Source: Polycyclovorans sp964425915
GTDB lineage: Bacteria > Pseudomonadota > Gammaproteobacteria > Nevskiales > Nevskiaceae
Length of the DNA: 64,000 nt
Reading direction: 5' to 3'
Assembly (NCBI GenBank): GCA_964425915.1
Contig: CAYROO010000012.1
Coordinates: 1 to 64,000, forward strand
The notes beneath the pieces are model-generated. The model saw only the letters and a program-made list of their open reading frames with translations. It had not been told where the DNA came from and made no database searches. The position numbers and the translations under genes are program-made. Below, piece by piece: positions 24,113-32,841 of this stretch. Every line of letters starts with the position of its first letter. Position 1 is the first letter of the stretch.

Positions 24113-24200
24113 GCCCGGGTGGCGGAATCGGTAGACGCAGGGGACTCAAAATCCCCCGAGGCAACCCCTCGTGAGAGTTCGAGTCTCTCCCCGGGCACCA
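24113..24200 (+). tRNA. tRNA-Leu (anticodon CAA)
   Basis: This 88-base gene has acceptor arms GCCCGGG (24113-24119) and CCCGGGC (24190-24196), an encoded CCA, the long variable arm of leucine tRNAs and a GAGTTCGAGTC-type T arm. The anticodon loop CTCAAAA within stem GGGGA/TCCCC gives anticodon CAA, which reads UUG codons. It is a single gene, divergent from queA. Confidence 0.97.
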
Positions 24201-24221
24201 TTGAATTGAAATGTCGCGGAC

Positions 24222-25334
24222 TCAGTCGACAGGCACCACGCGCAGGACCTTGCCGGCATCCTCGTCGGTCAAGAGGTAGAGGGCGCCGTCCGGGCCACTG
24301 CGAACATCGCGGACCCGCAGGCCGAGCTCCTCAAACAGCACCTCGCGGTCCTGCAGGCGCCCCTCGGCATCGAACACCAGCCGATGCACCGAGCGGTCGG
24401 CCAGTGCGCCGACAAAGAAGCTGCCCTGCCACTCGGGAATGGCCTCGCCCTGATAGCGGGTCAGACCGCTGGGGGCGATGGACGGCGTCCAATGCAACAA
24501 GGGCTGCTCCATCCCTGGCAGTGCGGTGTAGGGCGAAATCTGGGCGCCGGAATAGTCAACGCCGTGGGTGATCGCCGGCCAGCCGTAATTGCGGCCAGGC
24601 TGGATCCGATTAACCTCGTCGCCGCCGCGCGCGCCGTGCTCATGTGCGTAGAGGCTGCCGTCGCTGGCATCAAAGAACAGCCCCTGCACGTTGCGATGGC
24701 CGTAGCTGAAGATCTCGGGCCGGGCATCCGCTTCGGATACGAACGGGTTGTCCGCCGGCACGGTGCCGTCCGCCTTGAGCCGCACCAGGGTGCCGAGGTG
24801 GCTGTCGAGCTGCTGTGCCGCCTCACGGAAGTTGTAGCCATCGCCCAGCGCCACCACCAGGGTGCCGTCGGCCAGCCACACCATACGCCCGCCGTAGTGA
24901 ACCGGCGTGTTCTTGAGCGGCTGCGCCGTGAAGATCGCGGTGACGTCCTGCAACTGGTTGCCGTCCAGGCGCGCGCGCACGACGCGGGTGTTGTTGGCCT
25001 TGGCGGTGCCGTGGGCAAAGGCCAGGTAGAGCACTCCGCTGTCAGCGAAATCCGGGGCGGGCAGCACGTCGAACAGCCCTGCCTGGCTGGCCACGAACAC
25101 CGGTGGCACCCCGGCGACCGGCTCGGCCTGCAGGTGGCCGTCGGCGTCGATCACGCGCAGGCGCCCGGCGCGTTCGGTGACCAGCATCCGGCCATCCGGC
25201 AAAAAGGCGATGGACCAGGGATGGTCGAGCCCTTCGGCGACGGTCTGCACCGCCACTTTGGGGCCGGCGTTCGCACCCGTGCAGGCCGCCAACAACAGGA
25301 GGGTGAGCAGGGCGGCGGATCGAAGGTGACGCAT
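24222..25334 (-). CDS. PQQ-dependent aldose sugar dehydrogenase lipoprotein (YliI-like)
   Basis: This 370-residue six-bladed beta-propeller enzyme oxidises the anomeric carbon of aldose sugars with PQQ in the periplasm or outer membrane. The N-terminus is a lipoprotein signal with lipobox LAAC (Cys18). Family motifs are GLDHPWSIAFLPDGRMLVTER, YGHRNVQGLFFD, HEHGARGGDEVN and GRNYGWP. The ATG at 25334 gives the signal peptide; extending to 25478 would not. It is monocistronic and convergent with tRNA-Leu. Confidence 0.9.
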   Translation of the reverse strand: MRHLRSAALLTLLLLAACTGANAGPKVAVQTVAEGLDHPWSIAFLPDGRMLVTERAGRLRVIDADGHLQAEPVAGVPPVFVASQAGLFDVLPAPDFADSGVLYLAFAHGTAKANNTRVVRARLDGNQLQDVTAIFTAQPLKNTPVHYGGRMVWLADGTLVVALGDGYNFREAAQQLDSHLGTLVRLKADGTVPADNPFVSEADARPEIFSYGHRNVQGLFFDASDGSLYAHEHGARGGDEVNRIQPGRNYGWPAITHGVDYSGAQISPYTALPGMEQPLLHWTPSIAPSGLTRYQGEAIPEWQGSFFVGALADRSVHRLVFDAEGRLQDREVLFEELGLRVRDVRSGPDGALYLLTDEDAGKVLRVVPVD

Positions 25335-25434
25335 AACGGCGCTCCAGACGTGAGACGGTGCTTGAGGATACCCGGTCACCACGCCGACGAGGCTTGCGGC
25401 ATCATGCATCGATACTTGTACCCAAGAGTTTCGT

Positions 25435-25890
25435 GTGCGCCGCTCCCTTTCCCTGCTGCTGGCCTGGTTGGCCGCCACCGCGCTGACCGCCGTGCTCGGT
25501 AGCCTGTTTCACACCCACCACAGCCTAAGCGCCCTGCGTGCACTTGGGGTCGACATCCCGATCTCGGTACAGGCCCGCAGCAGCGTCGCCGACCTGCTCG
25601 GCTTTGCCCCCAGCCTGGCGGCACTGGTGGCCGGCGGCTTTGTGGTGGCGTTCAGCGTGACCGGCCTGCTGCGCCGCCGCTGGCCCGGCCGGCGGCCGTT
25701 GTGGTTTGCGGCGGCCGGGGCCATCACCCTGCTGGCCATGGTGATGGTGATGGAATGGGTGTTCGGCCTGACCGCGCTGGCCATTGCCCGCAGCGCCGAC
25801 GGCATTGCCATGCTGATGCTGGCGGGCACCGCCGGCGGGCTGCTGTTTGATCGGGTCAGTGCGCAGGGCACCGCGACTGATCTCGCATGA
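25435..25890 (+). CDS. hypothetical four-helix membrane protein
   Basis: This 151-residue protein begins with GTG at 25435 and carries about four hydrophobic helices, including LLAWLAATALTAVLGSLF and ITLLAMVMVMEWVFGLTAL. A short loop HTHHSLSALRALGVDIPIS separates helices 1 and 2. No family is recognised. Its stop overlaps the start of the AraC gene by an ATGA junction, implying co-translation. Role unknown. Confidence 0.65.
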   Translation: MRRSLSLLLAWLAATALTAVLGSLFHTHHSLSALRALGVDIPISVQARSSVADLLGFAPSLAALVAGGFVVAFSVTGLLRRRWPGRRPLWFAAAGAITLLAMVMVMEWVFGLTALAIARSADGIAMLMLAGTAGGLLFDRVSAQGTATDLA

Positions 25891-26915
25891 AGGCCCCCGA
25901 TCCGCCCCAGCTGATCCCCTTCATCACCCTGCCCAACTGGGTCAAGGCGGCCACCGCCTGTGGCGTCAATATCCAGCGCGTCTTCGAAGAGCAGGGCATT
26001 CGCATCGACGGCCTGCAGCTGGAAAACGCCACGGTGGAGCGCGCGGCACTGGAGCGGGTCATGGCCAGCTGCGTCCGGCGCGCGGAGCAGCATCATTTTC
26101 CCTTCGTACTGGGCGAGACCTATGCCTTCGAGTACCTGCCGGATCTGGAGACCTTCGTCACCACCAGCCCCAATCTGCGCGAAGCGGCCGTGGTGTTCGA
26201 ATGGGTGCGGGCGCTGATCAACCCCTACATCGACGTACAGCTGCGGGAACAGGGGGATGAAGCCCGGCTGGTGCTCAACTTTCTCGGGATCGACGGCGGC
26301 GCGCCGACCCAGCCCTGGTTCGCCGAGACCATGTTCACCGCGATTCACAAGTTCGCGCGGCTGCTGATCGGTGCGGACCGGCACTTCCGCGCCCTGCGGC
26401 TGCGGCATCCGGCGCCGCCCTACGCGGAGCGTTATCGCACGCAGTTCGACGCTGAGATCCTATTCGACCAGCGCGAGGATGCCCTGGTGTTCGACCGTGC
26501 GCTGCTGGACCTCCCCTTGGCTGGCAGCTTCCCGTCATTGCACGCACAGGTGCGGCAACGCATCGATCAGCAGATCAAGCGGCTATTGCCCAGCGAGGGA
26601 CTGGTGGCCACCCTGGAACTGACCTTGGAGCGCAAGCCGGCCTTGTTCGCCCACGGCGCCGAAGCCATGGCCGAGGAGCTGGGCATGCACCTGCGCACCC
26701 TGCAACGCCGCCTCCACGAGCAGCAGGTGCACTACCAGGAGATCCAGGACCGGGTGCGCTATCGGCTGGCGCGGCGCGCCTTGCGCGATCCCGATGTGGG
26801 GCTCGATACCCTCAGTCACCAGCTGGGCTTTGCCGATCGCCGCAGCTTCACCCGCGCCTTTCGCCGCTGGAGCGGGCAGACGCCCAGCGCGTTCCGGAAC
26901 CCCCCGCGCGACTGA
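25887..26915 (+). CDS. AraC-family transcriptional regulator
   Basis: This 342-residue regulator has a long N-terminal ligand/dimer domain of the arabinose-binding-like type seen in OruR/GadX-related proteins. Its C-terminal AraC DNA-binding domain covers about residues 245-340: MAEELGMHLRTLQRRL is the first helix-turn-helix and LSHQLGFADRRSFTRAFRRW the second. Its ATG overlaps the upstream membrane protein gene. The PF10118 hydrolase gene follows 98 bases downstream on the same strand and is a likely target. Ligand unknown. Confidence 0.88.
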   Translation: MKAPDPPQLIPFITLPNWVKAATACGVNIQRVFEEQGIRIDGLQLENATVERAALERVMASCVRRAEQHHFPFVLGETYAFEYLPDLETFVTTSPNLREAAVVFEWVRALINPYIDVQLREQGDEARLVLNFLGIDGGAPTQPWFAETMFTAIHKFARLLIGADRHFRALRLRHPAPPYAERYRTQFDAEILFDQREDALVFDRALLDLPLAGSFPSLHAQVRQRIDQQIKRLLPSEGLVATLELTLERKPALFAHGAEAMAEELGMHLRTLQRRLHEQQVHYQEIQDRVRYRLARRALRDPDVGLDTLSHQLGFADRRSFTRAFRRWSGQTPSAFRNPPRD

Positions 26916-27013
26916 TCTGTCGCGAATTGTTCCCTGCGGTCGTGGTCCGTCATGGTGAGGCCGCGACCTGGCCGCTAGTCTCTAACCGTCAGATCACTAT
27001 GGTGGAGCTTGCA

Positions 27014-27889
27014 ATGGACGGACGTCACCCCCCTGCCGACATCGTGCCGCGCAAAGGACCGGACCTGGGCCTGGACGGCGACATCCCCAAGTACTGGCTT
27101 GAAGGCGACGCCTTCAAGACCCGCTTCTTCGATGCCATGTCGATCCTGTTCCCGGAGGGCGAGAAGTTCTTCATCGCCTGCGTCCGTGACTATCGCGACC
27201 AGATCACTGATCCCGAGCTGAAGGCACAGGTCAAGGACTTCATGTACCAGGAAGGCCAGCACGGCATCGTCCACACCCAGTTCAACAATCGCCTGAAGGC
27301 GCAGGGCGTGCAGGTGGACCACATCCTGGAAGAGCAGAAGCGGATCATGTTCCAGGTGTTCCGCAAGCGCTTCCCGAAGACCTTCACCCTGGGGCAGACC
27401 GCGGCTGCCGAACACCTCACGGCGCTGATGGCACACGCCTTTTTCGGCAACGGGATGTTCCGGCATGCCGACCCCCGCGTTCGTGCCATGTTTGCCTGGC
27501 ACGCGGTCGAGGAAATCGAGCATAAGGCGGTGGCCTTCGATGTGTTCCGGGACATCGCCAAAGGCAGCTGGCTGATGCGGGCAGTGAGCATGCTGTTCGT
27601 GTCGGTTACCTTCCCGATGCACACCTTTCTGATCATGCGTCACATGTTTCAGGTCGACGGGGTAAAGCAGCGCTGGAAGGTATGGGCCAAGGGCCTGTGG
27701 TGGCTCTACGGCTACAAAGGGGTGTTCCCGCGCATGCTGCCTGCCTATCTGGCCTACTTCCGCCCCGGATTTCATCCGCGCGAGCATGGCGACCTTGATG
27801 TCTACACCCTCTGGCGCGAGGCCTACGAACGCAACGGTCACGATGCCATCGCCGCCGGCGATGCGGTGATCGCCATGACCACCGCCTGA
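27014..27889 (+). CDS. PF10118-type metal-dependent hydrolase (ferritin-like)
   Basis: This 291-residue protein matches the predicted metal-dependent hydrolase family PF10118. It has Glu and His residues spaced like a helical di-metal site: YQEGQHGIVH, AAAEHLTALMAHAF and WHAVEEIEHKAVAFD. Hydrophobic stretches near 195-225 suggest membrane contact. The family is common in hydrocarbon-degrading gammaproteobacteria and mycobacteria, but the reaction is unknown. I use ATG 27014 because a GGAG site lies 6 bases upstream; ATG 26999 is the alternative. The AraC regulator upstream is the probable controller. Confidence 0.82.
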   Translation: MDGRHPPADIVPRKGPDLGLDGDIPKYWLEGDAFKTRFFDAMSILFPEGEKFFIACVRDYRDQITDPELKAQVKDFMYQEGQHGIVHTQFNNRLKAQGVQVDHILEEQKRIMFQVFRKRFPKTFTLGQTAAAEHLTALMAHAFFGNGMFRHADPRVRAMFAWHAVEEIEHKAVAFDVFRDIAKGSWLMRAVSMLFVSVTFPMHTFLIMRHMFQVDGVKQRWKVWAKGLWWLYGYKGVFPRMLPAYLAYFRPGFHPREHGDLDVYTLWREAYERNGHDAIAAGDAVIAMTTA

Positions 27890-27899
27890 TGCCAGGCCG

Positions 27900-29168
27900 T
27901 CAGGCGGCGGGGGTGACCGGAACCACCTGGTCCCGCCCCTGCCGCTTGGCCTGATACAGGCCCTGGTCGGCCCAGCGATAGGCTTCTGACAGCGGCGTTC
28001 CAATCGGCACCGCCACCAGTCCGATACTGCAGGTCACCACACCGCCTGGCGTGCCGTGGTTCTCGATGCCCATGTCGCGCACCAGCGTGCAAAGGCTCTG
28101 GGCGCGTTCCAGGCCGTCCCGGGCCGAGCAGTCATACAGCAACAACGCAAACTCCTCGCCGCCAATGCGGGCGGCAAGGTCCAGGGGCCGCCGCGCGAAC
28201 TGCGAAAGCGCCACCCCCAACTCGGACAGCACGCCATCGCCATAGCCATGGCCATACTGGTCGTTGATACGCTTGAAGTGGTCAAGATCGATCAGCGCCA
28301 GCACCATCGTGCGGTCGGGCTGGCCCAGCCGTTGCAGGGCGCGCATGGCGACGTCGTAGTGATCGTCGAACGCGCGCCGGTTGGGCAGCCCGGTGAGCGC
28401 GTCACGGAATGCCATGGCGCGCAGGGTGATCATGGCCGCCCATTGCTGGCGTGAGGCCGCAGCGGACCAGGCGGTGGAGCCACACACCACACCCAACACC
28501 AGCACCTCCATCATCCAGGTCGAGGCATCCTTCTCCGAGGCCGGATAACGAAACAGCGCCGCCATGCCCAGTACCACGCCGATGTAGGCCGCGAAGAACA
28601 AGGCGACCCGGCTCAGGCGGATGCGCGCCAGCGACACCACGGCCAGCGGAACCAGCAGCGGCAATGACGCATTGAGGGGTTCGCCAGCAATGTCACTGCG
28701 ATAGCGGAGGAACTCGATTGCGGCCATCTCCACAGCGAACGAGAACAGCAGCACCCACTCCGCCCACGGGCGCTCGACCCACCGCCGCTGTACCCAGGCG
28801 GTGACAACGAATAGCGGTGCCACCACCCCGTAGATCATCAGCAGCACGGTCGGATGCTGGGCCGCGTTGCCGCCCAGCAGCAGCGGCACCCAGACCGGCG
28901 CCGCCAGAAACAACGCCAAGGTGAACAGGGTGATGGCTACCCGCGCGGGGGCGCTGGTGCGGCGCACATAGCGCTGGAAACTGCGCTCAAGTCGACGGGG
29001 CAATTGCCAGGCTGCCCGTTCACCAGAGGCGACACTGCTGAGCAACTGCAGGTCACCCAAGGGGAGCTGGTCCAGGGCCGCGTCGCCAATATCGCCGGGC
29101 ACGCGTCGCCGACCGTGAGACGGTGGCCGGTGTCGCTCCGGGGGAACTTGGGAAGCGGCGGCAGTCAC
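27900..29168 (-). CDS. membrane-bound diguanylate cyclase
   Basis: This 422-residue protein has six hydrophobic helices (about 77-240) followed by a GGDEF domain. The active site GGEEF is at 336-340, with an RPLD inhibitory site five residues before it, so product inhibition by c-di-GMP is expected. It reads as an active cyclase. It starts with GTG at 29168, which makes the N-terminal 70 residues soluble; a later start is possible. It is divergent from the NUDIX gene, and no effector gene is adjacent. Confidence 0.88.
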   Translation of the reverse strand: MTAAASQVPPERHRPPSHGRRRVPGDIGDAALDQLPLGDLQLLSSVASGERAAWQLPRRLERSFQRYVRRTSAPARVAITLFTLALFLAAPVWVPLLLGGNAAQHPTVLLMIYGVVAPLFVVTAWVQRRWVERPWAEWVLLFSFAVEMAAIEFLRYRSDIAGEPLNASLPLLVPLAVVSLARIRLSRVALFFAAYIGVVLGMAALFRYPASEKDASTWMMEVLVLGVVCGSTAWSAAASRQQWAAMITLRAMAFRDALTGLPNRRAFDDHYDVAMRALQRLGQPDRTMVLALIDLDHFKRINDQYGHGYGDGVLSELGVALSQFARRPLDLAARIGGEEFALLLYDCSARDGLERAQSLCTLVRDMGIENHGTPGGVVTCSIGLVAVPIGTPLSEAYRWADQGLYQAKRQGRDQVVPVTPAA

Positions 29169-29254
29169 TGCGGTCCTTCGGCAACGGGCCTGAATACCGG
29201 TCCATGATGCCGATTTTTCGCCGACCCTGCCGGGTCTGGCGCTACACTCTGGTT

Positions 29255-29785
29255 ATGAAATTCTGTTCAAGCTGTGGACACACCGTCTCCTTGCGGGTGC
29301 CCGCTGGCGACCATCTGCCGCGCCACGTCTGCGACCACTGCGACACCGTGCATTACCTGAATCCCAAGGTGATCGTCGGCTGCATCCCCGAGTGGCAGGA
29401 CGGCCGCATCCTGATGTGCCGTCGCGACATCGAGCCTCGGCGTGGCAAGTGGACCTTTCCCGCCGGTTTCATGGAGCTGGGCGAAACCAGCGGTGAGGGC
29501 GCTGCGCGCGAAACGCGCGAGGAGTCGCTGGCGGCGGTCGAGATGGGTGAGGTGTTCTGCGTGTTCAACGTGCCCCGCATCCACCAGGTGTATCTGCTGC
29601 ATCGGGCGCGGCTGCTGGACCTCAAGTTTGGCCCAACGCCGGAAAGCGTCGAGGTGCGGCTGATGCGCGAGGACGAAATCCCCTGGGACGAGATCGCGTT
29701 TCCCACGGTGTGGCACGGCCTGCGCTTCTTTTTCGCCGACCGCGTGGCCGGGGTCCGCGGCTTTCACAGCATGGACATCCGCTGA
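29255..29785 (+). CDS. NUDIX hydrolase with zinc ribbon
   Basis: This 176-residue hydrolase has an N-terminal zinc ribbon (CSSCG...CDHC) and the full Nudix box G-x5-E-x7-REUxEE in GFMELGETSGEGAARETREES. This layout is shared with NudC-related and ADP-ribose/NADH-type pyrophosphatases. The substrate is a nucleoside diphosphate linked to another group, not otherwise known. I start at ATG 29255, where the ribbon begins; the longer frame to 29123 adds unrelated sequence. Confidence 0.88.
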   Translation: MKFCSSCGHTVSLRVPAGDHLPRHVCDHCDTVHYLNPKVIVGCIPEWQDGRILMCRRDIEPRRGKWTFPAGFMELGETSGEGAARETREESLAAVEMGEVFCVFNVPRIHQVYLLHRARLLDLKFGPTPESVEVRLMREDEIPWDEIAFPTVWHGLRFFFADRVAGVRGFHSMDIR

Positions 29786-29902
29786 GCGACGGATCGTTCC
29801 TTAGGACGAGACGATTTTTGCCTCGATTCCATTACAATTCAGGCCCGCGGCTCATGCGCCGCGTTTTACGCCCCCGGCCCCAACGCCCAGGAAACCAGCA
29901 CC

Positions 29903-30226
29903 ATGACCTTCGTAGTGACCGACAACTGCATCAAGTGCAAATACACCGACTGTGTCGAGGTATGTCCGGTCGACTGTTTCCACGAAGGGCCGAACTTCCT
30001 GGTGATCGATCCCGAGGAGTGCATCGACTGCACCCTGTGTGAGCCCGAATGTCCGGCCGAAGCGATCTTTGCCGAGGATGATGTGCCGGAGGATCAGGCG
30101 CACTTCACGGACCTCAACGCGGCCCTGGCCAAGAAGTGGCCGGTGATCACCGAAAAGAAGGATCCCCTGCCCGACGCCGCCGACTGGGACGGCAAGCCCG
30201 ACAAGCTGGCGATGCTCGAACAGTGA
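29903..30226 (+). CDS. fdxA: 7Fe ferredoxin (FdxA)
   Basis: This 107-residue electron carrier has two iron-sulfur motifs. Residues 9-21 (CIKCKYTDCVEVC) and the later CIDCTLCEPEC with Cys40/43/46/50 fit the [3Fe-4S][4Fe-4S] Azotobacter-type ferredoxin. It is followed by a hairpin terminator and forms a single-gene unit. In many gammaproteobacteria fdxA sits next to mutS; here mutS lies over 30 kb away. Confidence 0.95.
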   Translation: MTFVVTDNCIKCKYTDCVEVCPVDCFHEGPNFLVIDPEECIDCTLCEPECPAEAIFAEDDVPEDQAHFTDLNAALAKKWPVITEKKDPLPDAADWDGKPDKLAMLEQ

Positions 30227-30230
30227 CCCC

Positions 30231-30258
30231 TCAGCCCCTCCCAGCGAGGGGCTGATGC
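30231..30258 (+). terminator. terminator after fdxA
   Basis: TCAGCCCCTC (30231-30240) and GAGGGGCTGA (30246-30255) form a perfect 10-bp stem with a CCAGC loop, 4 bases after the fdxA stop. The T-rich tail is weak (TGCTTTG). Confidence 0.65.
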
Positions 30259-30291
30259 TTTGCGGCCCGGATCGGATAGGCTCTTGAGGCC

Positions 30292-32841
30292 ATGACCGTG
30301 TTGCGCCTGACGCCCACCCACCTTGCCGCTCGCGAAGCGCGCGCCGATGACGCGCTGGCGCAACGCCAGGCCGGCGCGCGGGTCTGGCAGCCGACGCCGG
30401 TGGCCGCGTTGCCCGCCTGGATCGAACAGCAGTGGTTGCGCCAATGGCCGACCGAGCAGCTGCTGTCCGGTCCACCCCTGCTAGCGCTGTGGCGTCAGGT
30501 GGTCGAGTCGGATGACCGGTCGCTGCTGTCGCCCCAAGCCTGTGCCCGTCTGGCGCTCGCCGCTGACCAGTTGGCACGCCGACACGGGATCGACCCGGCG
30601 CGGATGCCGGCCTATACCGAAGAGCATCAGACGTTCCGCCGCTGGCATCGGGAGATGCACCGGCGACTGCAGGACCTCGACGCCCTGACACCGGCGGACC
30701 TTCCGTCGCGCCTGCCCTGCCCACAGCCGCCGCCCGCGGTGACCACCCCCGGCCCATGGCCACCGCTACCGCCGAGCGAGCATCAGCTGCTGGCGCGGTA
30801 CGGCAATCAACTGTCCGTACCAGCGGCGCCCGCGCCGGTGGAATCCGCCTGGGTTTTCGAGGATGCCGATGCCCAGTATCGCGGGCTGGCTGCAGCGCTA
30901 CGACCGGTCCTGCTGTCTGCCGAACAGCGGCCGTTACGCGTGTTGATGGTGGTCAACGACCCTCAGGCACGCGCCCGTATCGAGGCCGCTTTAACCGAGG
31001 CCCTGGCCCCCTGGCGGTACCAGCCTGAATCCGCCGCCCTGTTGCCTTGGCGCTGGGCCACGGCCGCGCCGCTGACGGACACCGCCTGGGCACAGGGCTG
31101 GCAGCAGCTGGCGCAACTCTCGGATCGCGTGATGCCGTTCGCACCATTGTCCGCACTGCTGTTGAATCCGGCCCTATGGCCCGGCCCCCTGGCGCTGGAA
31201 GCCGCGGTACTGGAATGCGCCCTGCGCGCCGCGGGGTGGCGCCGTATCGATCTTGACGGCCTCGCCGAGCTGGCCGACCGACATGCCCCCAGTCTGGCGG
31301 TGCCGCTGCGACGGCTGAGCGCACAACTGCGGCGCGAGCCCCGACAGGCCCTGCCAGGCGATTGGCACGGCCACTTCGCGGCGCGCATGGCGGCCTTGCT
31401 GGGGGCAGATGAGGCAGTGTCGGACTCACTGCGCTTCCAGATCCGGCGCGCTACCACCCTCGCCAGCAGCCGCCTCGGCAGTCTCGACCGCCTGCTGGGG
31501 CCGATCAGTGCAGGCCGCGCTGCGGAATGGCTGAGCGAGTGGCTACAAGCCCCGTTCCAGCCGCGCGTAGAACATCCGCAGCCGCTGCTGCTGGGACCAC
31601 CGGAAGCCCTGGTCGGCATCCCCTGCGATCTGTTGGTGGTGGCCGATGCCAGCAGCGACCTGCTGCCCGGCAAGCCGCCGCTGAATCCCTTCCTGCCGGT
31701 GGACAGCCAGCGTGCCAGCGGCGTTGCTGCGGCCCATCCGCTGCAGTGGCAGGCGCATCAACAGCAGCTGTTCGCGGCGCTGCAGGCCGGCGCCAAACGC
31801 TGTTGGCTGGCACGACCCCAGGTCGATGCCCGCGGTGCGCCGGTGCTCCCCTGCCCCTGGCTGAGCGGCGACTGGCAGACCCCAGCCGTGTCGCCGATGA
31901 CGGTTCCAGTACCCGCGGTGTTGCCGCCCGCCGACGATCCGGTACCGCCGGTCTCGGCGGCCGAAGGCGTGGTCGCCAGCGCCGCGCTGTTCGAGCGACA
32001 TCTGGCGGCGCCGCTGCTCTCACTGTGTGTCGATCGCCTGGGGGCCAGTCCGCTGGATCCGGCGCCACGCGGGCTGCCGCCCTGGCTACAGGGCACCTTG
32101 ATTCACGAAGCCCTGGCCCAGGCCTGGCAGTCGCTGCAGACCGCGCAGACCCTGCGCCAGCAGGACGATGCCGCCTGTGTCACCGTCGCCACCGAGGCCG
32201 TCGATGCCGTACTGCCGCTGCGGCTTCCGGAACGCCGATTCGGCTCGATCTGGGTTGCCCTGGAGCGGCAACGGGCGATCGATCTGGTCGCCGCCTGGTT
32301 GCGCCATGAACGCCGTCGCGACGACGATTTCACGGTCATCGCCCATGAGCTGACACTCGAAGGACAGGTGGCGGGGCTGCCGGTCAAGCTGCGTCTGGAC
32401 CGTGCCGACCGGGTACGCACCCCCTTCGGCGAGCAGGTGCTGCTGCTGGACTACAAGACCGGGCGCGAAGCCAACCCGCGCGGCTGGGATGAGGATCGTC
32501 TGGCCGCGCCACAGTTGCCGTTGTATGCGGTCCTGGGCGAGAAGCTGCCGCAGCTGCAGCCGGTGGGCGGCATCGGGTTCGCCCATCTCAAGGAAGGCCA
32601 CCCCACGTTATCGGCCCGCACCGCCTGGGCCACCCGCCTGATTGATGGCGTCAACACCGCCGCAGACGCCGATTGGCCATCGGTGCTGAGCGGCTGGCGG
32701 ACGCGGCTGGAACTGGCCGCACAGTCCTTTCTGGCCGGCGACGCCGGTGCCGACCCGCGGGTGCTGACGCACCACCTTGCCCCCTACGCCGCACTGCTTG
32801 CCGATGCCACGGATCCTGACGACGGCGAGGACCGGCCATGA
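30292..32841 (+). CDS. AddB-like PD-(D/E)XK nuclease, probable DNA repair protein
   Basis: This 849-residue protein resembles the AddB-like family TIGR03623. The long N-terminal helicase-like part is degenerate, and the C-terminus is a PD-(D/E)XK nuclease with Asp703 in RLDRAD and Asp720-Tyr-Lys722 (LLDYKTG), then QLPLYAV. It lacks an obvious Walker A site, unlike a full helicase. It overlaps the next gene by ATGA. The pair probably forms a two-subunit helicase-nuclease for resecting double-strand breaks, by analogy with AddAB, which is inference. Confidence 0.85.
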   Translation: MTVLRLTPTHLAAREARADDALAQRQAGARVWQPTPVAALPAWIEQQWLRQWPTEQLLSGPPLLALWRQVVESDDRSLLSPQACARLALAADQLARRHGIDPARMPAYTEEHQTFRRWHREMHRRLQDLDALTPADLPSRLPCPQPPPAVTTPGPWPPLPPSEHQLLARYGNQLSVPAAPAPVESAWVFEDADAQYRGLAAALRPVLLSAEQRPLRVLMVVNDPQARARIEAALTEALAPWRYQPESAALLPWRWATAAPLTDTAWAQGWQQLAQLSDRVMPFAPLSALLLNPALWPGPLALEAAVLECALRAAGWRRIDLDGLAELADRHAPSLAVPLRRLSAQLRREPRQALPGDWHGHFAARMAALLGADEAVSDSLRFQIRRATTLASSRLGSLDRLLGPISAGRAAEWLSEWLQAPFQPRVEHPQPLLLGPPEALVGIPCDLLVVADASSDLLPGKPPLNPFLPVDSQRASGVAAAHPLQWQAHQQQLFAALQAGAKRCWLARPQVDARGAPVLPCPWLSGDWQTPAVSPMTVPVPAVLPPADDPVPPVSAAEGVVASAALFERHLAAPLLSLCVDRLGASPLDPAPRGLPPWLQGTLIHEALAQAWQSLQTAQTLRQQDDAACVTVATEAVDAVLPLRLPERRFGSIWVALERQRAIDLVAAWLRHERRRDDDFTVIAHELTLEGQVAGLPVKLRLDRADRVRTPFGEQVLLLDYKTGREANPRGWDEDRLAAPQLPLYAVLGEKLPQLQPVGGIGFAHLKEGHPTLSARTAWATRLIDGVNTAADADWPSVLSGWRTRLELAAQSFLAGDAGADPRVLTHHLAPYAALLADATDPDDGEDRP

